Positions 27,514 to 36,697 of a stretch of 64,000 nucleotides of DNA are shown one piece after another. A program made the position numbers and the translations under genes. The notes under the pieces were generated by a model. The model did no database searches. It worked only from the letters and a program-made list of their open reading frames with translations, and was not told where the DNA came from. Location of the stretch: contig NZ_JACHMD010000001.1 in assembly GCF_014204835.1 (NCBI RefSeq), forward strand, positions 2,232,001 to 2,296,000. Reading direction: 5' to 3'. Every line of letters begins with the position of its first letter. Within the stretch, counting starts at the first letter, position 1. The stretch comes from Microbacterium marinum. Lineage in GTDB: Bacteria; Actinomycetota; Actinomycetes; Actinomycetales; Microbacteriaceae.

Positions 27514-28473
27514 TCAGCGGTACTGGGCGAGCCCGGCTTCGGCCCAGGATGCAGCGGACGCACGTGCCGCCGCGGGGGCGGTGATCTCGACGTCCCCACC
27601 CAGGCGCGCGGCGACGCGCTTGATGCTCCGCTCGTCCGCGACCCGCAGCGCCGCGCTGCGATACTCCCCGCTCCCGGCCACGGAGGCGCGATCGAGGTAG
27701 TCGCCGAGCAGCGGCAGGATGTCGGCCCGGCAGCGGACCTCGACGACGGCGTCGGATTCGGCCGACGCGAACAGTCCGGGCACGGGCTCGCCGGCGTGCG
27801 CGATCGGGATGTCCGTCAGCGTCACCGAGGACACACGGTCGAGGTGGAAGGTCCGGATCGCCTCGCGAAGGTGGCACCATCCCTGCAGATACCACTGGCC
27901 GTCGGCGATGTGGACCTTCACGGGATCCACGGTGCGCGTGGTGGGCGCGGCATCCGGCGCCTGGTAGGTGAACGACACGGCGACGCCGGCTCGGATCGCG
28001 TCCGAGACGGTGGTGCGGACCTCGTCGACCGCCGAGGGCGCGACGATGACGTCGGCCGGAGCGCTGGAGGCCCCGCGGGCGAGCTTGGCGAGCAGGCCCT
28101 GCACGACACCGCTGTCGCCGACGCCCGGCAGACTCGCAGCCAGCTGGAGCCCGGCGAGGAGCGCCGCCGCCTCGCGGGCGGTGAGGCGGGGGGTGCGCTC
28201 GAGACCCACGGCGTTCGTGAGCGAGATGTGGTCCTGCTCGTCGAGGAGATCCCAGTCGATGTCGAAGAGATCGTTCGCCATCTGCCAGAAGCCGCCGTCG
28301 CCCGGCAGGCCGATGACCGTCAGCTTCTCGACCATGGCGCGCATCTGCTCGGGAGTGACCTCGAAGTCCTCCGCGGCGTCGGCGACGGACACTTCGCCCC
28401 GGCTGATCAGGTACGGCACCAATTGGAGCATGAGCGACGCACGATCGGTCGCCAGCAGCGGTCGTGCGCTCAT
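27514..28473 (-). CDS. pafC: WYL-domain regulator PafC
   Basis: A 319-residue protein with an N-terminal winged helix-like region (LMLQLVPYLISRGEVSVADAAEDFEV), a central WYL domain (VSFTYQAPDA, then VKVHIADGQWYLQGWC) and a C-terminal WCX extension. PafB and PafC form a heterodimer that activates a RecA/LexA-independent DNA-damage response in mycobacteria. The start overlaps the pafB stop by 4 bp, as expected for paired subunits. Confidence 0.9.
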   Translation of the reverse strand: MSARPLLATDRASLMLQLVPYLISRGEVSVADAAEDFEVTPEQMRAMVEKLTVIGLPGDGGFWQMANDLFDIDWDLLDEQDHISLTNAVGLERTPRLTAREAAALLAGLQLAASLPGVGDSGVVQGLLAKLARGASSAPADVIVAPSAVDEVRTTVSDAIRAGVAVSFTYQAPDAAPTTRTVDPVKVHIADGQWYLQGWCHLREAIRTFHLDRVSSVTLTDIPIAHAGEPVPGLFASAESDAVVEVRCRADILPLLGDYLDRASVAGSGEYRSAALRVADERSIKRVAARLGGDVEITAPAAARASAASWAEAGLAQYR

Positions 28474-29465
28474 GCGACGGCCTCCGCGTGCAGGGCGCGC
28501 GTGCGTTCGAGGCGATCGATCACCAGGTCGCGGAGATCGGTCGGCGCCACGACACGTACCTCGGGGCCATACGAGGCGAGCTCGTCCGCGAAGATGTGCG
28601 CGTCGACGTAGGGCACGTGGATGCCCTGCTCAGCGGGGATGCCGCGACGGTGCAGCCGCAGCGCGGCCTCGGTGCCGGGCTCCACCTCCAGGAGGGCCCG
28701 CTGCCGCTCGGCGACCGCGGTGAGTCCCGCGAGCGCCTTCTCCCCCGCGCCCTCCCGGAGCGCGGCGTCGAACGACGCACGGGTGACGGTCACATCGGAG
28801 CTGATGCGGGTGAGGAGGAAGGTCCGCTCGGCGCCCAGGGAGACATCGAAGCCGTACACGTGCCAGCGACCCTCGTACTCGAGGAGCGCGAGCGGCTGGA
28901 TCCGGCGGCGATGAGCGGCATCCGACCCGCCCTTGATGTAGTCGAATTCCACGACGCGCGCCTGCTCGATGGCGCGCTGCAGTGGCGTGAACGACGGCTC
29001 GCGGAGACTGATCCGCGGCGCATAGCCGATGATCGGCGCGTCGACGTCGATGCCGAGCGCCCGGATCTTGCGCAGACCGCTGCGCGCGTCCGCCGACATC
29101 GAGGACTCGCCCCACACGCCGCTGGCGAGGTTGAGGACCGCGATCTCTGCGGGACTGAAATCGATGTCGACGGGCAGGGAGTACTCGGCCGTCGGGACGC
29201 GGTACCGGGCCTCGCGCAGATCGTCGGGATCGGCGAAGTCCCCGATGGTCTCGATCGGCACACCGAGCGCGCGGAGATTCTCCTTGTCGCGCTCGAACAT
29301 CTTCTCGAGTGCGTCCTTCGACGCGCCGCCCGCCCCCTGCTCGCGGTACCCCGCGACGGAGGTCAGGATCGTGTCCTTCGTGAGCCCCTGCTCGGTCGCG
29401 AGCAAAGCGACCACGAGGTTGACCAGCCGTTCCTCGGGTGCGCTGCGGTGGGAGTCGCCGTTCAC
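28470..29465 (-). CDS. pafB: WYL-domain regulator PafB
   Basis: A 331-residue paralogue of PafC. It has an N-terminal winged helix (RLVNLVVALLATEQGLTKDTI), then a WYL domain (ARVVEFDYIKG, LALLEYEGRWHVYGFD) and a WCX domain. The start is GTG at 29463-29465 with TAGGAT 6 nt upstream on the minus strand, so this may be a leaderless promoter for pafBC-tatAC-helY. It acts with PafC as a DNA-damage-responsive activator. No pafA or pup lies beside it, unlike in mycobacteria. Confidence 0.9.
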   Translation of the reverse strand: MNGDSHRSAPEERLVNLVVALLATEQGLTKDTILTSVAGYREQGAGGASKDALEKMFERDKENLRALGVPIETIGDFADPDDLREARYRVPTAEYSLPVDIDFSPAEIAVLNLASGVWGESSMSADARSGLRKIRALGIDVDAPIIGYAPRISLREPSFTPLQRAIEQARVVEFDYIKGGSDAAHRRRIQPLALLEYEGRWHVYGFDVSLGAERTFLLTRISSDVTVTRASFDAALREGAGEKALAGLTAVAERQRALLEVEPGTEAALRLHRRGIPAEQGIHVPYVDAHIFADELASYGPEVRVVAPTDLRDLVIDRLERTRALHAEAVA

Positions 29466-29508
29466 AGCATCATCCTAGGCGCGATCGCCCGCCGGGTGGC
29501 GGGCCGCC

Positions 29509-30462
29509 TCACTGTGTCGCGGGTGCGGTCTCGTCGATGCCGAGGATGTCGATGACGAACACGAGCGTCGATCCGGCGGGGATCGACGCCGACGCCTGGT
29601 CGCCGTAGCCGAGCTCCGGGGGGATCACGGCGAGCACCTGGGAGCCGACGCTCTGCCCCTCGAGAGCGTCTGCGAAGCCTTCGACGACGCCGTCGAGCGA
29701 GAAGGCGGCGGAGGCGCCCTTCTCCCATGAAGAATCGAACACCTCTCCGGTCTCCCAGAGGACACCGGTGTAGTGGACGCGCGGCGTGGAGTCGGCGGCG
29801 ACGACCTCGCCGTCGCCCTTCTTGAGCGTCTTGACGATCAGGTCGTCCGGCGCTTCGGCGTCGGGCACGATGATGCCCGGCCGGCCGTCCGGATCGAGGA
29901 CGACGGTGGGGATCCCGGCGCCGTCGACGTACTGAGGCGCACCGTCGGCCGCCGGGAGATAGACCTTGTCGAGATCGATGACGAAGATGGCGCTGTCGCC
30001 GTCGGAGAGCCCGAGGTTGGTCGCGGCCTGATCCGAGAGATCGTCGGGGGCGATCGCGCCGACGATGCGAGAGCCCTCGGTCGCGCACTCGAGGATGTCG
30101 GCGACGCCCTCGGCGAAGGTCGCCCACTGCGTGACCGTCTGCACGGTCGTTCCCGACGAGACGACGGCCTGGCCGGTGGTCCCGTTCAGGACGGTGGTGG
30201 TGAACTGCACGTCCTGTGCGCGTGTCGTGACGGCTTCGCCCGAGCCGACGGTCAGGTCGGTGTAGGTGGTCTCCGAGACGTGGACCGGAGCCGTCGTCGT
30301 CGCCGCCGGCTGACCCTGATCGCCCGTGACCTCGATGAGGTCGAGAGCGGAAGAACCGGTCTCGGCCCGCTCGCATCCGGCGGCGGGAGCGGATGCCGCG
30401 CATCCGACGAGAGCGAGGGCGGAGAGGCCGAGCACGGCGATGGCCGCGGGGATCTGACGCAT
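29509..30462 (-). CDS. FKBP-type peptidyl-prolyl isomerase lipoprotein
   Basis: A 317-residue secreted lipoprotein: signal peptide with lipobox (ALALVGC, Cys at about residue 21), followed by two FKBP-like regions. The C-terminal one (about 215-310) is canonical (RVHYTGVLWETGEVFDSSW, IPPELGYGDQ, STLVFVIDILGI); the N-terminal one is degenerate. It probably assists folding of exported proteins. TAGACT lies 6 nt upstream of the ATG (complement of 30469-30474), inside the end of trmI, so it likely has its own leaderless promoter as well as read-through. Confidence 0.9.
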   Translation of the reverse strand: MRQIPAAIAVLGLSALALVGCAASAPAAGCERAETGSSALDLIEVTGDQGQPAATTTAPVHVSETTYTDLTVGSGEAVTTRAQDVQFTTTVLNGTTGQAVVSSGTTVQTVTQWATFAEGVADILECATEGSRIVGAIAPDDLSDQAATNLGLSDGDSAIFVIDLDKVYLPAADGAPQYVDGAGIPTVVLDPDGRPGIIVPDAEAPDDLIVKTLKKGDGEVVAADSTPRVHYTGVLWETGEVFDSSWEKGASAAFSLDGVVEGFADALEGQSVGSQVLAVIPPELGYGDQASASIPAGSTLVFVIDILGIDETAPATQ

Positions 30463-30466
30463 TCGC

Positions 30467-31480
30467 TCAGTCTACGGTCTCGTCGGGGCGATCCCCCGCC
30501 GCCTGCCGAGCGCCGTCGGCGGCGCGCTGGGCATCGCGGACGCGCTTGCGGAGGTTCTTGTCGGTGATCTGCCGGTCGCCGACGGCTCCCGGCGTCCAGG
30601 CCTCCACATCGGCATCCGCGTAGCTGGGCTTCTTGAGCGCCCGTTTGCGGACATCGGGCGGAACGGCTCCCGGGGCGAGGCGACGCGCCGTGATCAGGAA
30701 GCCAGTGTGCGCGACCATCCGGTGGTCGGGACGCACCGCCAGACCCTCGACGTGCCAGCCGCGAACCATGGTCTCGGTCGCCTCGGGGTCCGTGAACAGA
30801 CCCGTCCCGCGGATGTACTCGGCCACCCGACTCAGCTGCGTCGCCGTGGCGATGTAGCAGAGGACGACGCCGCCCGGGGTCAGGGCCTCGGCCACGACGT
30901 CGATGCACTCCCAGGGAGCGAGCATGTCGAGCACCACGCGGTCGACGGTTCCGGCGGATGCGACCTCCGGCAGACGCTCGCCGAGATCACCCACGACGAC
31001 ATCCCAGTTCTCGGGATCCTCGCCGAGGAACGTCTCGACGTTCGCCTCGGCCACCTGCGAGAACTCCTCGCGGCGCTCGAATGAGATGAGCCGGCCCTCG
31101 CTCCCGATCGCCCGCAGCAGCCACAGCGACAGCGCTCCCGACCCGACGCCCGCTTCCACGACCGTCGCGCCGGGGAAGATGTCGGCCGAGGCGAGGATCT
31201 GCGCGGCATCCTTCGGGTACACGATCGCCGCGCCGCGCGGCATGGACATCACGAAGTCGCGCAGGAGCGGCCTCAGGGCGAGGTACTCGTGTTCCCCGCT
31301 GTTGACGACCACCGAGCCGTCGGGCTGACCGACGATCGCCTCGTGGCGGAGCACGCCGTGGTGGGTGTGCAGTTCCCCGCCCTCACGCAGCGTGATGGTG
31401 TGCAGCCGGCCCTTGGGCCCGGTCAGCTGGACGCGATCCCCAATGCGGAACGGACCGCTCGGGCGCCGATCGGCGCTCAT
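30467..31480 (-). CDS. trmI: tRNA (adenine-58-N1)-methyltransferase TrmI
   Basis: A 337-residue SAM-dependent methyltransferase. It has the N-terminal beta domain (GPFRIGDRVQLTGPKGR), the SAM motif VVEAGVGSGALSLWLLRAIG, and catalytic-region DMLAPWECID. It methylates A58 in the T-loop of tRNAs. The start at 31478-31480 overlaps the HAD gene stop (ATGA). The C-terminal 60 residues are a charged extension (KRALKKPSYADADVEAW onward). Confidence 0.94.
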   Translation of the reverse strand: MSADRRPSGPFRIGDRVQLTGPKGRLHTITLREGGELHTHHGVLRHEAIVGQPDGSVVVNSGEHEYLALRPLLRDFVMSMPRGAAIVYPKDAAQILASADIFPGATVVEAGVGSGALSLWLLRAIGSEGRLISFERREEFSQVAEANVETFLGEDPENWDVVVGDLGERLPEVASAGTVDRVVLDMLAPWECIDVVAEALTPGGVVLCYIATATQLSRVAEYIRGTGLFTDPEATETMVRGWHVEGLAVRPDHRMVAHTGFLITARRLAPGAVPPDVRKRALKKPSYADADVEAWTPGAVGDRQITDKNLRKRVRDAQRAADGARQAAGDRPDETVD

Positions 31481-32157
31481 GCGGACACCTCCGCCCGTGC
31501 GGCGGCGAGCACATCGGCCACGTCGCCGGCGGTGCGGCCCTCCAACGTCGGCCACAGCGTGAACGCCCCGACGCCTTCCAGCGGCACCATGTTCGGGACT
31601 CCGACGGTCACGGTCCCCGCGGCGATCGCGGAGCGTGCCCCGTTGGGCGAGTCCTCGAACGCCACGGTGTCGGCCGGGTTCACACCCAGCTGCTCGCAGG
31701 CCTGGAGGTACGGGTCGGGAAAGGGCTTGGGCCGGGCGACGTCGTCGCCCCCGATGACGAGGTCGAAGGCGCGGAACTCGATCAGGTCGACCACCACCCG
31801 GGCCATCCGACTCATCGACATCGTCACGAGCGCGGTGGGGACCCCGGCCTCGCGGAGGCTCAGCAGCAGCTCGCGGGCGCCGGCGCGGAACGGGACGCCA
31901 CTCTCGCGGAGCTGACGCATCACCTCGTCGGTGAGGTGCGCGACGATCTCGGGCGCAGACAGACGGACGCCCGCCGCCTGCAGCACACCGGCGGAGTCCT
32001 CCAGCCCGAGACCGACCAGCTGCATGGCCTGCTCGTGGCTCCATCGACCGCCATAGCTCTCGATGAGGGCGGTCTCGGCCGCCATCCAGTAGGGCTCGGT
32101 GTCAACGAGGGTGCCGTCCATGTCCCAGAGGACCGCAGCGGGAAGGGGCGAAGTCAC
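31477..32157 (-). CDS. HAD family phosphatase (beta-phosphoglucomutase-like)
   Basis: A 226-residue HAD hydrolase with the nucleophile motif DMDGTLVDTEP, motif II Thr/Ser in TALVTMSMSRM, Lys in RPKPFPDPY and acidic motif FEDSPNGA. The cap position matches the beta-PGM-like subclass that dephosphorylates small sugar phosphates or nucleotides. The start is GTG at 32155-32157 with TAGGCT 6 nt upstream (complement of 32164-32169). Leads the transcript into trmI. Confidence 0.9.
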   Translation of the reverse strand: MTSPLPAAVLWDMDGTLVDTEPYWMAAETALIESYGGRWSHEQAMQLVGLGLEDSAGVLQAAGVRLSAPEIVAHLTDEVMRQLRESGVPFRAGARELLLSLREAGVPTALVTMSMSRMARVVVDLIEFRAFDLVIGGDDVARPKPFPDPYLQACEQLGVNPADTVAFEDSPNGARSAIAAGTVTVGVPNMVPLEGVGAFTLWPTLEGRTAGDVADVLAAARAEVSA

Positions 32158-32236
32158 CCGCCCAGCCTAAGCGAGGGACACCCACCCACCCGCCGGGGGT
32201 CGGCGTATCGTGGGGGTACCGAAAGAGAGGACGTCC

Positions 32237-33097
32237 GTGCAAGGACTGGGTAATCGGGTGCTCGTGATCGCTTTCGACGGGTGGAACGACGCCGGCGAGG
32301 CGGCGACGGCTGCGGCGACCCAGGTGCAGGCCGCCGGCCATTTCGAGCGCGCGTTCGCGGTGGACCCCGAGCTCTACTTCGACTACCAGTACACGCGCCC
32401 GCAGATGAAGACGGATGCCGACGGCGCGCGGCACCTGGTCTGGCCCGAGGCGACGCTGTGGCGCCCACAGGACCGCGCCGACGACGTGACGTCGCTGTGG
32501 CTGCTCACCGGACCCGAGCCCGCGCGCGCGTGGCAGTCGTTCGCCGCGGAATTCGTCGACGCGGCGCTCGGCGAGGACATCACCGGGATCGTGGCACTCG
32601 GTTCGATGATGAGCGACGTCCCGCACACCCGCCCGATCTCGGTGTTCGCGGGATCCGAGAACGACGACCTGCGCACGCTCCTGAACCTCGAGCGATCGAC
32701 CTACGAGGGACCGGTCGGCATCCTCTCGGTGATCGCCCAGGCCGCCGAGCAGGCGGGCATCCCGACCGCCGCGCTGTGGGCGAGCGTTCCGCACTACGTC
32801 GCCGGGCACACCCCCTCACCCAAGGCGACGCTGGCCCTCCTCGACAAGCTCGAGGAGATCACCGGCGCCAAGATCGCGCGCGGCGAGCTGCCGGCCGACG
32901 CACTCGCCTGGGAAGCGTCGATCGATGCCGCCGCCGCTGACGACGAGGAGATGACGGAGTACATCCGTCAACTCGAGACCACGCGCGACACGTGGGACTC
33001 GCCCGAGGCTTCGGGTGACGCGATCGCGCAGGAGTTCGAAAAGTACCTCCGCCGGCGCGGAGACGGTCCGCGCGGCAAGGACGATCCCCGCCGCTGA
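32237..33097 (+). CDS. PAC2 family protein
   Basis: A 286-residue protein with the PAC2 (proteasome assembly chaperone 2-like) pattern: LVIAFDGWNDAGEAATAA at the start, WLLTGPEPARAW, a central LGSMMSDVPHTRP and VPHYVAGHTPSPKATLALL. Actinobacterial members are common but their function is not established. GTG at 32237 with GAGAGG (32225-32230) is chosen; an ATG at 32210 is less likely. Its TGA stop abuts the TCA (complement of TGA) of the convergent uppP. Confidence 0.88.
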   Translation: MQGLGNRVLVIAFDGWNDAGEAATAAATQVQAAGHFERAFAVDPELYFDYQYTRPQMKTDADGARHLVWPEATLWRPQDRADDVTSLWLLTGPEPARAWQSFAAEFVDAALGEDITGIVALGSMMSDVPHTRPISVFAGSENDDLRTLLNLERSTYEGPVGILSVIAQAAEQAGIPTAALWASVPHYVAGHTPSPKATLALLDKLEEITGAKIARGELPADALAWEASIDAAAADDEEMTEYIRQLETTRDTWDSPEASGDAIAQEFEKYLRRRGDGPRGKDDPRR

Positions 33098-33931
33098 TCA
33101 GTACGCCTGGATGGCTCCGGTGCCCAGCAGGATGAACAGGACGACACCGAGCACCACGCGGTAGATCACGAACGGCAGGAAGCTGCCCTTCTTCAGATAC
33201 CGCATGAGGTAGGCGATGACCGCCCAGCCGACGCCGAAAGCCACCACGGTCGCGATGGCGGTCTCGCCGAGCGTGAACACCGACTCGCCGGGTTCCCTGA
33301 TCGCCTGCAGGAGCTCGTACAGTCCGCTTCCGAAGACCGCCGGCACCGCGAGGAGGAAGGCGACCTCTGCGGCCGCGGGACGGGTGTACCCCAGGGCGAG
33401 GCCCGCGGTGGTCGTGGCGCCCGACCGGGAGACGCCGGGGATGAGGGCGAGCGACTGCGCGACGCCCAGGGTGAGGCCGTGGCCGATCGTCAGATCCTTC
33501 TCGGTGCGCACGCGCCGGCCGAGGGCGTCGGCTGCGCCGAGGATGAGACCGAAGACGATGAGGACCGTCGCGACGAGCCAGAGGTTGCGGAAGGTGTCGC
33601 GGATGACGTCTTGGAAGAGGAAGCCGAGGATGCCGATCGGGATGGTGCCGATGACGACGATCCAGCCCATGCGCGCGTCGGGGTCGTTCCGCGGCACCCG
33701 CCCGGCGAGCGACTTCGCCCACGCGGCGATGATCCGCATGATGCGCCCCCAGAAGTAGACGAGGACGGCGAGCTCGGTACCGATCTGGGTGATGGCGGTG
33801 AAGGTCGCACCCGGGTCTTCGGCGGAGGGGAGGAACTCCCCCACGATCCGCAGATGGGCGCTCGAGGAGATCGGCAGGAATTCAGTCAGACCCTGGACGA
33901 TGCCCAGGATGATCGCCTCGATTATCGACAT
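33098..33931 (-). CDS. uppP: Undecaprenyl-diphosphatase UppP (BacA)
   Basis: A 277-residue membrane protein with the two family motifs: the glutamate-rich [15 protein letters not shown] near the N-terminus and the [16 protein letters not shown] segment. It dephosphorylates undecaprenyl diphosphate to recycle the lipid carrier for peptidoglycan synthesis and gives some bacitracin tolerance. The M20 peptidase gene ends 9 bp upstream in the same direction, so both are probably on one transcript. Confidence 0.96.
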   Translation of the reverse strand: MSIIEAIILGIVQGLTEFLPISSSAHLRIVGEFLPSAEDPGATFTAITQIGTELAVLVYFWGRIMRIIAAWAKSLAGRVPRNDPDARMGWIVVIGTIPIGILGFLFQDVIRDTFRNLWLVATVLIVFGLILGAADALGRRVRTEKDLTIGHGLTLGVAQSLALIPGVSRSGATTTAGLALGYTRPAAAEVAFLLAVPAVFGSGLYELLQAIREPGESVFTLGETAIATVVAFGVGWAVIAYLMRYLKKGSFLPFVIYRVVLGVVLFILLGTGAIQAY

Positions 33932-33940
33932 GGAGGCCTC

Positions 33941-35239
33941 TCAGTACGTGCGGATCAGGTCGGTGAGCACACGCTGCCCGAAGACGAGGGCATCGATCGG
34001 GACGCGCTCGTCGACACCGTGGAACATGCCGGTGAAGTCGAGATCGGCGGGCAGTCGCAGCGGTGCGAACCCGAACCCGGCGATGCCGAGCTCGGCGAGG
34101 GCCTTGTTGTCAGTCCCTCCACCCATAAGGTACGGGATCACCGGCACGCCCGGATCGTGACGCGCGAGGGAGTCGACCATGGCGTCGACGAGGTCGCCGG
34201 CGAAGGGGACCTCCAATCCGATGTCGCGATGGACGACCTCGATCTCGATGTCGTCGCCGACGATGCGCTGCACCTCGGCGAGGACCTCGTCCTCGTGCCC
34301 CGGGAGGGTGCGGATGTCGATCGCGGCGGTCGCGGCATCCGGGATCACATTGTGCTTGTACCCGGCCGTGAGCCCCGTGGGGTTCGTGGTGGTCCGGAAC
34401 GTGGACCGCAGGAAAGCGGATGCCGCGCCGGTCGCGTCCGCCACGACGTCCGGCTCGGCGGCGTGGGCGCCGGAGAGGTCGGCGAGGGAGGCGACGAGCT
34501 GGCGCGTGGTCGAGGTGAGCTCGATCGGCCACCCGGTCCGACCGAGCGCGGCGACGGCCTCCGCGAGCCGGGTGACGGCGTTCTCGGGGTGGTGACGGCT
34601 GCCGTGGCCCGCAAGCCCGCGGGCGTGCAGCCGGATCCAGACGAGCGCCTTCTCCCCCACCTGGAGCAGGTACGCGCGGCGATCGCCCACCGCGATCGAG
34701 TATCCGCCGACCTCGCTGATCGCCTCGGTCGCACCTGCGAACCATTCGGCCCGATCACGGACGACGAGCTGCGAGCCTTCGACGCCGCCGTTCTCCTCAT
34801 CGGCGAAGAACGTCACGACGAGGTCACGTTCGGGCTGCTCCCCCGCGCGGAGGAGCTCGGCGACCGACGTCAGGATCATGGCGTCCATGTCCTTCATGTC
34901 CACCGCGCCGCGGCCCCACAGCATCCCGTCCTTCACGACGCCCTCGAACGGATCCACGCTCCAGTCCTCGGCGACCGCGGGGACGACGTCCAGGTGTCCG
35001 TGCAGGATGAGTGCGGGCTTGTCGGGGTTGCGGCCCGGAATGCGGGCGGTGACGTTCGTGCGCCGCGGGATCGGCTCGTAGAACTCCGGCGTGAGCCCGA
35101 GGGCTTCCAGATAGGCGCCGACGTACTCCGCTGCCTCGCGCTCGCCGCGGGAACGGCCTTCACCGAAGTTCGTCGTGTCGAATCGGATCAGGTCGCGCGC
35201 CACACGCGCGACCTCGGGCAGCTCGTCGATATCGGCCAT
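33941..35239 (-). CDS. M20 family metallopeptidase
   Basis: A 432-residue di-zinc peptidase/deacylase. Metal-ligand motifs are visible: LILHGHLDVVP, GRGAVDMKDMDAM, FADEENGG (catalytic and ligand Glu) and MGGGTDNKAL near the C-terminus (ligand His apparently in the following segments). Likely a dipeptidase or ArgE/DapE-like enzyme of unknown substrate. The ATG at 35237-35239 has TAGCGT 7 nt upstream (complement of 35247-35252) and no ribosome binding site. The frame is open further upstream but runs toward the tRNA terminator. Confidence 0.9.
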   Translation of the reverse strand: MADIDELPEVARVARDLIRFDTTNFGEGRSRGEREAAEYVGAYLEALGLTPEFYEPIPRRTNVTARIPGRNPDKPALILHGHLDVVPAVAEDWSVDPFEGVVKDGMLWGRGAVDMKDMDAMILTSVAELLRAGEQPERDLVVTFFADEENGGVEGSQLVVRDRAEWFAGATEAISEVGGYSIAVGDRRAYLLQVGEKALVWIRLHARGLAGHGSRHHPENAVTRLAEAVAALGRTGWPIELTSTTRQLVASLADLSGAHAAEPDVVADATGAASAFLRSTFRTTTNPTGLTAGYKHNVIPDAATAAIDIRTLPGHEDEVLAEVQRIVGDDIEIEVVHRDIGLEVPFAGDLVDAMVDSLARHDPGVPVIPYLMGGGTDNKALAELGIAGFGFAPLRLPADLDFTGMFHGVDERVPIDALVFGQRVLTDLIRTY

Positions 35240-35293
35240 GCGGACCACGCTACCCGGGCGGGGACACCCGTTCGGGACGGCACCCGGAAACGA

Positions 35294-35323
35294 AGAATGG
35301 GCCCCGTTTCCGGGACCCATTCT
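35294..35323 (-). terminator. Terminator after tRNA-Leu
   Basis: AGAATGGG/CCCATTCT (35294-35301 with 35316-35323) encloses CCCG/CGGG around a TTTC loop. The hairpin starts about 6 nt past the tRNA 3' end. Confidence 0.75.
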
Positions 35324-35328
35324 GTTCG

Positions 35329-35413
35329 TGCGCGAGGGGGGACTTGAACCCCCACGCCCTATTCGGGCACTAGCACCTCAAGCTAGCGCGTCTACCTATT
35401 CCGCCACCCGCGC
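35329..35413 (-). tRNA. tRNA-Leu (GAG)
   Basis: Class II tRNA with a long variable arm (GCCCGAATAGGGC). Acceptor GCGCGGG pairs with CTCGCGC (one G-U), anticodon stem CTAGC/GCTAG holds loop TTGAGGT with anticodon GAG, and the T-loop reads GGTTCAAGTCC. Discriminator A at 35329; CCA is not encoded, unlike the Pro and Gly tRNAs in this window. Confidence 0.96.
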
Positions 35414-35484
35414 AAGGTGGTTTCGGTTTCGCAACCGAAGATCGAGATTAGCACGCTTCCGCCGCAGCGATAAATCGGGCCGGG

Positions 35485-36588
35485 TCACGCGGCCGACACG
35501 CCGAACAGCAGCCCGAGAAGATAGGTCACGGCCGCAGCGCCGAAGCCGATCGCGAGCTGGCGCAGGCCGCGCCGCAGCGGCGGTGCACCCGAGAGCAGCC
35601 CCACGGTCGCACCGGTGAGCAGGAGCGCGAGGCCGACGAGGGCCAGGGCGAGCGCGACGGCGGCGAGCCCCGAGAGTCCGAAGATCCAGGGCAGCACCGG
35701 AATCACGGCCCCGGAGGCGAAGAAGGCGAAGCTGGATGCCGCGGCGCCGAAGGCCGACCCCACGGACTCGAGGTCTGCGGGGGGCTCCGCGGCGCGGCGG
35801 TAGGGCACGGCGCGGTCACTGGCCTGCGCGGCCGCGATGACCTTGCGCGCCCGGGCCAGCGATCCCGCCTCGTCGAGTCCTCGGGCGCGGTAGACGAGCG
35901 CGAGCTCGTTCGCGTCCAGGTCGAGGTCGGGCAGGACGTGGTCGGTGTCGTTGTTCGGGTGGGTCGCTTCGATCAGTTCGCGCTGCGATCGCACGGAGAC
36001 GAATTCGCCGGCGGCCATCGACAGCGCTCCGGCGAGGAGCCCCGCGACGCCGCTGAAGAGGACGAACTGCGGCGCGACGCCCGTCGCGCCGATGCCCATG
36101 ACGAGGGCGAGGTTGGAGACGAGGCCGTCGTTGGCGCCGAACACCGCAGCCCGGAACGTGCCCGAGAGACGGAGGCGTCCCCGTGCGGCGAGTCCGCGGA
36201 CGACCTCACCGTGGATCTTCTCGTCGGCGCGCATCGCGGGCGTGGCGTGCGGGTCATCGTCGTAGGGCGAACGGTTCTCCGCATTCTGGGCGAGGGCGAG
36301 GACGAAGATCGAGCCGAATCTGCGGGCCATCAGGGCGAGGAGCCGGGTGCGGACGGAGGCGGCCGGGAGGCGGGGCGGCTCACCGCCGAGGAGTTCCAGC
36401 CAGTGCGCCTCGTGGCGCCCTTCTGCCTCGGCGAGAGCGACGAGGATCTCGCGCTCCTCGCCCGTCTTCCGCGTGGCGAGCTCACGGTAAACGCGAGCCT
36501 CGGCCCGCTCATCGACCAGGTACTGCGCCCATCGACGACGATCTTTCGGGCTGGCGGGAAGGGACGCCGTCGGGGTGTGCGCGCTCAT
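35485..36588 (-). CDS. VIT1/CCC1 metal transporter fused to a ferritin-like domain
   Basis: A 367-residue two-domain protein. Residues 1-140 look like a rubrerythrin/ferritin-like helical domain with Glu/His iron-ligand patterns (DERAEARVYRELA, AEAEGRHEAHWLE, DEKIHGEVV). Residues 150-367 form the VIT1/CCC1 membrane domain (FGANDGLVSNLALVMGIG, SMAAGEFVSVRSQ). Fusions like this (MbfA-type) export or sequester iron or manganese. AAGGGA precedes the ATG and TAGCGT lies 9 nt upstream (complement of 36598-36603), so the leader is very short. Confidence 0.9.
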   Translation of the reverse strand: MSAHTPTASLPASPKDRRRWAQYLVDERAEARVYRELATRKTGEEREILVALAEAEGRHEAHWLELLGGEPPRLPAASVRTRLLALMARRFGSIFVLALAQNAENRSPYDDDPHATPAMRADEKIHGEVVRGLAARGRLRLSGTFRAAVFGANDGLVSNLALVMGIGATGVAPQFVLFSGVAGLLAGALSMAAGEFVSVRSQRELIEATHPNNDTDHVLPDLDLDANELALVYRARGLDEAGSLARARKVIAAAQASDRAVPYRRAAEPPADLESVGSAFGAAASSFAFFASGAVIPVLPWIFGLSGLAAVALALALVGLALLLTGATVGLLSGAPPLRRGLRQLAIGFGAAAVTYLLGLLFGVSAA

Positions 36589-36620
36589 GTCCCTTCCACG
36601 CTAGCCAGCGGCATCCCACG

Positions 36621-36674
36621 GAACCGCGCCCGGAACCGAACTGTCAGCATTTCGGATCGCCGAACCGCGCCCGG
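36621..36674. repeat. Short direct repeat between VIT1 and helicase genes
   Basis: GAACCGCGCCCGG occurs at 36621-36633 and 36662-36674. A small inverted repeat TTCG-GATCGC-CGAA (36651-36664) lies between them. No gene is seen in 36589-36697. Confidence 0.5.
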
Positions 36675-36697
36675 CCCCGAGCCGTCCGAAGCCGTCG

